Origin: Priapulus caudatus
Lineage: Eukaryota > Priapulida > Priapulimorpha > Priapulimorphida > Priapulidae
DNA length: 64,000 bases
Reading direction: 5' to 3'
Assembly: GCF_000485595.1 (NCBI RefSeq)
Contig: NW_014577086.1
Location: forward strand, 486,259 to 550,258
The translations under genes and the position numbers were made by a program. Below, piece after piece: positions 28,701 through 39,672 of this stretch; the stretch's first letter is position 1; each line of letters opens with the position of its first letter. Below the pieces are notes generated by a model that searched no databases, was not told the origin of the DNA, and was given only the letters and a program-made list of their open reading frames with translations.

Positions 28701-31700
28701 CCAAAACTCGACCATAACGCTACAGCTTGTTACCTTGGAAAAGCGCCCACTTTGATAGAAGTTCTTTCTGCCAAGTATTCATGTTATCAAGAGAACAGGG
28801 TCAATTTCTCACCCAGGTTCCGATGATATAGGCCTACCCTGGCTCAAACAGATCTCTAGTGACTTTGAAGTACTGGTGTGTTGGCCTTGTTATGCTAGAT
28901 TGTATAACAGTGAACAGATTGCATTCTTAAACGTTTGTGTCCAAGAGACCTCTCACGTTTATGGTCTATAATGGCTTTTAAGATACAGATAAACGCGAAA
29001 CAAATTAATACTCTAGGGAGAGGGTCTGGCTACAAAGTGATCACTTCGGCCATCTATACTCTTGAAAAAATGCGGAATTACATCGCCTCGTTATTCTATC
29101 ACAGCTGTTTCGACAGTAACAGTTGTAAGCGCTCCGCTGGGGTTCCTCCGACGCTCCTTTCATCAATATTGTGTACTTTGTGTTAAAACTTTCGATCCAA
29201 ACTGAACTTGCGCCAATGTCGGCGGTACTGCAAACATTTCTAACAGATCACCGTTTTTTTAGGTTAATATTTTACTAATTCTTAGACATTTTAGAGCACA
29301 TCCAATGTGTAAAAGCCTAGTTCGCAACATTATAACATATATCGATTCTTTGTGTGCTAAAATAGTGTGCAAATTAATAGTAAAACCAATGTCCGTTGAT
29401 TAATGTGGTCATAGAGTTGAGATGGGCAGATCTTGCGATTATAGGAAGAACAGACCCTCCCGCCAAGGCAGCCTGAATTCTGTCACTCGCCTATGGCGAA
29501 AAATTAAATTATATTAAATTAAATAATTAAGTTGGATCCCGGATGACGAACCAAAATGTAATCAATTCTAAAGTTAACTTCCCAATTTACTGGACGTATC
29601 CTGAAAATTGTATTCTAATTAATTAATGAATTAATTTAACTTGAATTAGATCGGATCACCCCAACCAAAGATCTCATAATTTCCTAATATACCGCCCCCC
29701 ATGTCTGAACCTATCCTAGTGAAAATTTTCAATAATGAACAATCGCCGCCATAACACTTTTCCCCAGTTAGCTGTACACACAACAAACCACAGCAAACCC
29801 ACAAACCCACAAACCACAAACCCCATAAACGAACAAACACAACGCCGTTAAAAACTAACTCATCTGCCCAAGCGCCCTTTGCGAGGTAAAAAAATGCAAA
29901 ATTTCCCAGCACATCTGGCCATAGATCCCATTGTTAACCAAGGCAGCGTTACACGTATTCATACCAGAAATTATTGTCCATAATTCTCATGTTTCTATCC
30001 CGTGCTTGCCCCCTGCTTGGGGATTCAGAATCAAGCAGCGGATATCTGCGGCAACCCAGAGAATCCAAGATACAAAACATCATCGCAGTAGCAATTCCCT
30101 CTAGACCACTATGGGTTTACATCGATATATATGCCTTTTTCTTTGATTATTTTGACATCAATTGTAACATTTATTGTTTAACCTACATCGCTCATACATG
30201 TTTTACACGCGTTTTTTAACTTGAAAATTGCAAAATGAATTGTATTGACGAAACGCCAAATACCTTATTGAGGGTCCTAGCCGTGGACGCATGGAGCATT
30301 TTTCTACTCACATCCATTAAGATATCTCATCGATGTGAAGCCCTTGTAAGTCCAGCACTCGCTGATATTAGCCTTGGGGGTTCCCCAGCGACACATACCC
30401 AATAATTTACAAAAATCCTGGGGAGGCATTGCCAGAACAGTGTTTATTTCTAAAACTAAATCCGCCTGTAAAACCCTTTTTTCGCAATCGTTGTCACAAG
30501 AAATCCTAACTCTGGCTCAAATTCGGATTCCTACGAAGTGTAGAAGATGGGTTAGCCTGTCTATGCGAGATCTTGCGCTGTGGAAACAATCGTTAGGCAC
30601 TGTCTAATTCTCTCCCACAACTCGCAAGGGCTGATGAAACCGACCGTGTGTGACGGTCTAAGCATAGATATATACAAGCAATATGTACAAGCAATATATA
30701 CAATGTGTTTGTAAAATACATATTTTATTTATTTTTGTATATATCTATGATCGAAAGCAAATAAGCGCACACCTGCGAGTAACTGATCTTGCGCAACATC
30801 ATCATCTCTTCCAGCTGTCGAGCAGACGAGCACGAAACTCCTGATTGAAGGGTCCTGCGTACGACAGGAAGCCGTCGCCAGCAGCACATCCCCAGTCAGC
30901 CGCTCCCGCTTCATCCTGTGCGAGAAGTGTGCGATGAGGGTTTAAAACTCTACGACAGGCGGCGCCTGAGAGTATGGTTTAACTGAGCGTTCATCGCGTG
31001 CCTCCGACCCATTAATCGAAATATACATTGTGCGCGCTAAATCAAGACATGCTACAATGATGTGAGATGTTAAATGAATATTAATATATATCGAATAATA
31101 AAGTTAAATAATGAACTAATAATCTAAATATATATTATATCTTATATCTATTATTATTCACTCCTGATATTATCTTGTTTTTATCTTATTATTTTCTTTT
31201 TCTTGGCGAGAAGCTGAGCAATGAGAATCAATTAGTTGAAAAGAGTAGCTTCCTTGAATATTTGGGTGCACGCAGATATCCGCTGCTGATTGATCCTCAA
31301 GGCCAGGGCAAGCACTGGATCAGAAACAGAGAATCTGGCAATAATCTCCTGGTATGAATACGTTCAACGCTGCCTTGTTAACAATGGATCTATCGCAATG
31401 TGCTGGAATTTTCGAATATTCTCCTATGTTTTACATTGAATTTTCACACCTATTTACACACAAGAACAGCATGATATTGTTATACCTTTGAACTTTACAA
31501 TTGATGTGCTCTAAATGTCAAGAACATTACAAAATATTAACCTGAAAACCGGTGATTGTAGAATGTTTGAGTACCAGCCGACCATTGGCGCAAAGTCAAT
31601 TTGGATCGACAATTTTAACACAGTGACACATATCGACGAAAAGGAGCCGTCGAGGACCCGGCCGGACGCTACAACTTTACTGCGAAACACTGGATAGATA

Positions 31701-34700
31701 AACGAGCGGAATTCCGCTTTTTATTCAAGAGTATGATGGCCGACGTACACTTTGTAGCGTGACCTCTCCCTAGAGTATAATTGTCGCGTTTATCGTATCT
31801 AAAACCATTTAGACACAACTTCAAGAGTTTGGACAAAACGTTTAAGAATGATCCTCACACTGTGATACACTCTAGATAACAAGCCTAAACCACCGGTACT
31901 TCAAAGTCAACCTAGAGGACTGCTTGAGCCAGGGTAGGCCTATACTCATCGAGAACCTGGGTGAGGAAATTGACCCAGTTCTCGATAACATACTGCAAAA
32001 GAACTTCTACAAAGTGGGCGCTTTTCACAAGGTACACAGGTTACTTATGGTCCGAGGTGTCTTTGGCACTAACTCTTATACCATGTCATGATGCAAGTGA
32101 AATAAATGTCTGACAATGACATGAAGTGTAAATGTCTGGTAAGCCATATATACGTTCTGTCATGACAGAGTACTGTTCGATTTTAATTATCAACGGGTTA
32201 TTTTTTATGCCGATGCTGTTGTTATATCTACGTTATTTGCAGATAGAGAACGGTAAGTGTACTAAAAAGCTAAATTAACTTAACTGCTATTTTTAACTTG
32301 TGTTCTTCATCACAGGTGTCTGTATTGCTATAGCAGTATTTGAATGGGGTTTATGTCACGTTAAATGTAGGAACGACCGAAAACGAGACAGTTGTTAGCT
32401 ACAATATGCTGTTGATCGAATACAGAGTTACTCATGTATAAACATTATAGGCCTAATGAAATTTATATATTGCAATTTTTCTTTAGGTGAAGCTAGGCGA
32501 CAAGGAAGTAGATGTGATGAAAGGGTTTGCACTCTATCTGCAGACCGAGCTAGCAAACCCAGTTTACTCACCAGATGTCTCTGCGCGCACCAACATGATT
32601 GACTTCACTGTCACTATGAAGGGACTAGAGGACCAGCTTCTTGGAGTTGTAATTCTTACGGAAAAACAGGTTTGTTGGATGTGATGTCAGGTGGAGGTGA
32701 CTTTATTCCTCGGGATTTCAAGACAGGGTTGCTTACATGAGTAAACTGCATGTTAATAATAGATGTTCGTCATTAACAGGAGCTTGAGGCTGAGCGAAAC
32801 CAGCTGCTGATACAGATAGCAGCAAATAGAAGACGAATGCAAGAACTAGAGGACACTCTCCTGCATAGGTGGGCACCAATCTGCAGCTCAGCTGTTTATA
32901 GCCATTGGCGTTTTTACGGCTACACGGGCCTTTGACTTACTTCACTACTATTTAATAGTATTTTATCTGCATTCGCTTACAAAAGCAACGCGTCACTTAG
33001 ATGTGCTAGATGTGTCACTAGAATTCTTAAATTAATGAGTATGCTAGCGATATTAGTTAGAGTAGTCCAATACCCGCAGGCTCTCCACAGTCGAGGGATC
33101 TTTGATCGACGACCAGCAGGTGGTAAGTGTGCTGAAGAGCACCAAGCAGATGGCACTCGAGGTTCAGGAGAAACTGAATGTGGCAGCGGAGACGGAAGCT
33201 AAGATCAATGCTGCTAGAGAAGAGTATAGAGCAGGTAAGGAGTAGTAATGTAGGCATCCCGCTAGTCTCGTTAGACCATGGATTGAACAGCCGTTTTTAT
33301 ATGTACAATATTTTGTATGGCTATAAAGGCCAATTCGGGAAATACAAAGATTGTCACAGTCGACGCTCTAGACGGCACTAGTGCTGGCACTGCTGTTTTT
33401 ACTACATATAGCGATATGACTATTTGTCCGTAGTTGCCACAAGAGGAAGCATCTTGTACTTTCTCATCACAGAGATGAGTATGGTCAACATCATGTACCA
33501 AACGTCACTTAAACAGTTCCTAGTTTTGTTTAACGAGTCAATGGCCAAGTCGGCGAAGACCGCTGTTCCGAGCAAGCGCATTGGCAACATTATTGACTAC
33601 ATGACATTTAGAGTAAGTTTTGCGCGATGGATTTAGTATGTTTTGAGCCTTTCGCTTGGCATAATGGTGACAGCAACCTGGTTTATAGTGAGTTTATCGC
33701 TAACCCAAACACGCAAACATAAAAATAGAACATGCGAAAGTCACGAAACCCATTAATGAGAAAATACTCAAACTATATAATTAACATGTTCAGCACTAAG
33801 AGTAGAGTCAATAATACCGCCACATATTGGTCATTTTGCCATGCAGGTGTTTAAGTACGTAACCCAGGGCCTTTACGAGAATGACAAGTTTCTCTTCACG
33901 CTGTTGCTTGCCATCAAGATCAACTTGACGATGGGCACCATCAGCGAGAAAGAGTTTCAGACGTTCATCAAAGGTACGGACGCCATTGTCATCTTTCGAT
34001 GGTAATCATGCGGTCGGACGTAACACTATAATTAGTCGCTGCTGCAGCACTTAGAGCGGTGTGCATGTAGTACTTTTGCAACCGTAATCTTTGGACTGTT
34101 TAATCGAGGCCGTGTTTTGCATGCGCGTATTTGTCAATGAATATGTGCATTACACGATGATGTTTATAGGTGGCGCCGCCTTAGACATGAACTCCGCGGA
34201 GCCGAAGCCTAAAAAGTGGATACCAGATATTACCTGGTTGAATCTGGTGCAACTAAGTAATCTCAAACAGTTTCAAAATATACTGGATCAGGTATGAGTT
34301 CCTTTACCTAGATTAGATTTGCTGGATTTGTATTTAATACGTGCATCTTACAATAGTGCCATTGCCAGACTTGTCTGCTTGCAAGAGAGGCATAGTAATG
34401 ATGATACAGCCTGGGTGTGGTGCCTTGGCTCAAGAGGAAGAGTAGTTACCGACAGTTCTATATTACAGAATACACGTCGTCGTGCTAGTCAACACGAAGT
34501 AGAAGCTGCGTATAATAGTGATTGTGAAATGTCCTCGTCATTAATTCCATCAAGTACTTTCTATGGGTCGCCCAAATAATTATACTAACTCGTGTGTAAT
34601 AAATATAGAGTGTATATAATTGGTACTGAACGGCCAGCTAATAATAAAACATGCACCGAGACCGCCACCTCCTGGGTTGCAGTAGGCCTACACGACGTGA

Positions 34701-35738
34701 CGTGACGCGACGCGACGCGACGTAATGCAACGCAAATACGCAATGCAACGTAACGCAATGCAACGCTATGCGTACGCAGCTACGTACGCAGCTACGTGGT
34801 ATGCGTACGCAGCTAGATTGGATACGAACGTAATGCAATGCAACGTAGTGCAACGTAGTGCAACGTAGTGCAACGTAACATAAAGTAACGTAGCGTGGCA
34901 TAGCATAACGTGACGTATCGTAGCGTGACACTCTCGCTCGGGCTCAATTCACGGAGTATCCGGTGTACGTTGTACGAAGGGGCAGCTGCATGCATTTTGC
35001 TGTGACGCAAGCATTGCTGTGACGTTAACAGTTCTTCGTGCGGCGGTAGGTGACGAGGAATGACAAGGCGTGGAAGACGTGGTACGACGAGGATGCACCA
35101 GAGGCTTGCACGATCCCTGACGGCTATTCCGCCTCGCTGCTGCCCTTCAGTCGGCTGCTGCTTGTACGCAGCTGGTGTCCCGACCGCACAATTGCGCAGT
35201 CTAGGAGTTACGTAGCCAGCGCCATCGGCAATAAGGTAGCGCTGCCGCACCGGACCGTGACGTCAGCAACGTCGACGCGAGGCTTCTAAAAACGCGGGTT
35301 TTAAAAATCTGCGTTTGAAAAACGCGTGCATTTGTGTGTTCGTTTCTATTTGCTTGTGTACGCGCATAACCCGGGTTATTTTACGCGGAGGTATTCGCAT
35401 AATACCGATTAGTTCACCTTGAGTCAAAGGTCAGTCAGTGGTCAAGGGTGTGGATTTAAGAGCGGATAGACTGGTCTGTCAGTTGACAACTTTCCCAGCT
35501 GATGGCTGGTGTTCATCGGTTGTACGATATAATTATTATGTTATGTATATGTTATATATCGTTATATATATATATACAATGTTTGCGACGCGTGTACACA
35601 TTGTTTTCATGTACTACACTTGTATTACATGCGTTGTGCATGTATACAATGTTTGTGACGCGTGTACACATTGTTTTCATGTACAAACTTGTATTACATT
35701 TATTGCACATGTATACAGTGTTTGCGACGTGCGTACAC

Positions 35739-35776
<38 letters not shown>

Positions 35777-38700
35777 TATACAATATTCTTGTTGGATAAG
35801 TGCGAGTTTTGACACGGTGACGCCCTTAAATCATCTAGATCACTGGGTCCTAGCTTACATTGATACATAACGACATTGACGAGGTGTCGTATGAGACGGT
35901 TTGATGAGGATCTAATATCTTAGTGCTAATATTTATTACATATGATATTACGTAATCGCGAATATGTTTTTAAACATGTATAATCACCCATACGCGCATT
36001 TTCGTATGTTCCCGGCACAGTACACGGAGAGTCTTTTTTTGAACCTGGCCGCTATTTTGGAAGAGTCGGACTGCAGGACGCCATTAGTCTGTCTGCTGTC
36101 TCAGGGCTCTGATCCTTCAGAGGCTATCGCACGTCTCGCAGCAAAATTCGAATTCGGTACGCAGTGATCTTTTAGTGGTTATTTATCAGTGATGGTAATA
36201 AATTCAAATATTTCCTTGGTAGATGAACTAATTTAATGGAGGAAGCTCACTGTCAGTTGGCCCTTATAATAATATTTAACTGCGCCGCTTGTTTTGAGAA
36301 CAAGTTTTATGCTCCAGTTCAGATCGCAATCCCAATAATCATTCTTTACATAGATAACTGTAGCTAGAATGTTAAAAGAGAGTTATTGTGTTTGACAGTA
36401 TCTCATCTATCTCTGATTAGCTTGTTCCTCGGTATCCATGGGACAAGGCCAAGAACTCCATGCACGCCGTCTTCTGGCTGAGAATATGCCAACTGGGGGT
36501 TGGATTTTGCTGCAAAACTGTCACCTGGGACTAGAATTCATGAGCGAATTGCTCGAAACGGTAATATACATTTGCGGTCAACATTTTCAGGAGATCACAT
36601 ATAACGGTGTGGAACTAATAATTTCTTACCAATGAAGGACGTTTATATACACATTAAATGACCAAACGTAGTTTTGATATACGAAATTGGAAGGTAGGAA
36701 GCCTTTGTATAAGGACCTCGTGATCACAATCGCTGGGCGGAAATAATTTCGGGATAGGACCTGGAATTGAAGCGATGGTTAGATGTTTTGGGGAAATTAG
36801 TAATGATTCTTTCTGTTTATTGAAGCTCTCGACTACCGCAACCGTCCATGAGACATTTCGCTGCTGGATGACCACCGAGATGCATCCAAAGTTTCCTATC
36901 ACTATGCTGCAGGCTAGCATCAAATTTACGAACGATCCTCCTATGGGAATCAAAGCCAGCCTGAAGCGAACCTTTGCTCAAATATCACAGGTTTGAACAA
37001 AAACATCTTCCGGATTGTGATACTCAGCATAATGCTGAGCACATTTAACACGTGACATAACTCGATATATGTTACACGAATCAAAGCATTTCACGTTACA
37101 GCAGGCGCTGTACTGTTGGACATATTCCTCGTGTTTTTTTCACTTATAAAAATGCCCGTCTAACCAGTAGGCCTATAGAAGTTGACAGGGGCACCGTACA
37201 TGTAACCCAACGCTAGCGACTACATGGTGGAAGTGACGACTGACCGATGAATGAGTGACATGGTTTCCAGCGACGGGTTCCCATATTGCCTGTAAACGTC
37301 ATTGTTCCAGGACCAGTTGGAGGCCAACAGCGCCGCCCAGTGGAGGCCTATGCTATATACAGTGGCCTTCCTTCACGCCGTCGTGCAGGAGCGACGTAAG
37401 TTCGGTCCGCTTGGCTGGAACATACCCTACGAGTTCAACAACTCGGATTTTACATCTACTGTGCAGTTCATACAGAACCACCTCGAGGAGGTTAGCCCGA
37501 AGAAGGTGAGTGAGTGCGTGGGAAGGGCGGATGTGCATTTTATGCGTTAAATTATGGTAAGACAATCAGCGGGTTTATTTAAAGTAAAACAGTCTCGTTT
37601 CGCCATGCATCGTTTGACTATTTCCGCCTGAGAGGCGAAGAACCTCTCGTCGAAGCTTAAAAATGTTCACGCGATTTCTTTGAGGTTCCTACCAAAAAAC
37701 AGGCGCAATCGCACTAATTTCAATTCTCGCCCTTGACGTCGCGCTAAATATAAGAAATGGTAATGAACAATCAGTAACTCAACACCGTACCTTGTTTTAA
37801 CGCGTTACATGTCTGCACACTGCACAGTTATCAACCTGGATTAAACTTCCAAATAGACGCTCTAATGTAGACGTTCCATTGCAACCTGACAGAAGACGTG
37901 ATTTTTTACAGGGAATCTCCTGGGCGACAGTGCGCTACATGATTGGTGAGGTGCAGTACGGAGGAAGAGTGACCGACGACTTCGACAAGCGACTCATCAA
38001 CACCTTTGCACGCGTCTGGTTCAGTGACAGCATGTTCGCGAAGGAATTCGAGTTTCACGAAGGTGTGTAGGCGATTGTAGTATCGATGCGCAAAATAGCC
38101 GAGTGGCATTGCAACAGAGATGTAGTCTTTAGGTCGTTGAACATAATGCATGTTGGATATAGCTATAATAATTTTCCGTAGACTTTATTATACCTCGTTA
38201 CAAGCGGTATTCACATCAAACGTAGGTCTCTTTGTGCACTCTTCCATTTGTACGCATCCATATTGATATGCCATCACATCAAATACCAACCAGGGCTAAA
38301 ACCGATTTAGCACTTACAAACTCCCGTTTCTGCTGGGATTTGAGAGCGTATGTTTCTTCTCTATCACGCGTCATAAGGCCTTACTTATTACTGCACGGGT
38401 TACACAAGGGTAGTGATTGCCAATACAGCAATCGGGCTTTTAATTGCGATGTGATGTTGTTTTCAGGCTACCAGGTCATTGCATCCACGAACATCGAGCA
38501 GCTGCGGCTGAGCATTGAGAAACTACCTTCAATGGATTCACCGGAGGTGTTCCGGCTGCACCCCAATGCCAACATTGCGTATGTTCCCTGCCGACGACGT
38601 GGCCCTTCATCAGAACTCTGCAAAGTTTATAACGTGTTCATTACCATCCTCGTATGCGCGGCCGTATTTCTTCTAAGCACAATGCACTGACATGCAACAT

Positions 38701-39633
38701 ACATGGCTGCTTTCTACGCATTTTTTTTCAATGGGGAGGAAAGCTTGATGCAACAGTTTCGCGCCACTAAACTCTGTACGATGCACGTGTTTTCAGCTAC
38801 CAGACGAATAGGGCCAATAAGATTTTCAGCACCATATTGAATATTCAACCAAAGGACGTGGTCGTCGGTCAGGGAGACACCAGGGAAATGATAGTGTACA
38901 AGATAGTCACCGATATGTTGCAGAAGCTACCGCACGACTACCAGCCACATCATGTAAGTACACGATTAAAATTCTACATTATATTTATCCTTCGCAAGTC
39001 GTAAATCTGGTGGCGTATTATATTAACTACACGTGAAGTAACGTTTCGAGGTTATAGGGTGCCGATACGGGCACAGTGTAGATTCGGCCTGTTTCATCGG
39101 CAAGGGACATTCGCTGTCCTATTGAAATTTATTCGAGTATACCTTTTCTTCCGGGCATCCGCTCTAACAGATATTTGCTCACCTTTAGAGCTGCATTATT
39201 ACTCGAAGGCATGTTTACCATATTGCGTTGCGCTAAAGGACTTTTAATGTACGCGTGCTCAGGTAAAAGAGCGTCTGAATAAGATGGGGGCACTGTCGTC
39301 TATGACCATCTTCCTGCGGCAGGAGATTGACTGCATGCAGAAGGTGATTAGTACAGTGCGCGCCACACTATGCGACCTCAGGCTTGCCATCGACGGCACC
39401 ATCGTAATGAGTGACAGTCTTCGTGGTGCGGTCGACAGTCTCAGCAACGCCATGATCCCAGACATCTGGCTTAGGGTGAGTTGCCGTACGTGGCGTCGGA
39501 ATACACCCAACATGTTCTGATCGGTTTGTAACAGAAATAATAATTCCATACAAAAATACATCAATTGACAAATCTTTATATGCATAAATTCAGTGCAATT
39601 TAAACTATTATCGATCAATTTATTTATTTATAT

Positions 39634-39672
<39 letters not shown>

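Larger units (their letters stand above)
19176..30940 (-). pseudogene. Noisy inverted copy of the 3' third of the dynein gene
   Basis: The minus strand repeats 31,271 to about 39,680. Exact anchors: 30,034-30,050 with 31,271-31,287; 28,827-28,847 with 31,924-31,944; 24,601-24,631 with 35,365-35,395; 20,138-20,159 with 39,259-39,280. Order is kept throughout. Between the outer anchors this arm is 9,913 bp against 8,010 bp, so it is insertion-rich, in introns and exons alike, and no exon stays open. The outer end is a TG repeat matching the one near 39,660. The part from about 30,050 to 30,940 has no partner in the window. A raw long-read fold-back used to fill a gap explains it best; an old inverted duplication is less likely. 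Confidence 0.9.

Noticed and set aside
31515-31697. 60-codon plus frame
   Set aside because: Inside a dynein intron between phase-matched exons; no family similarity.
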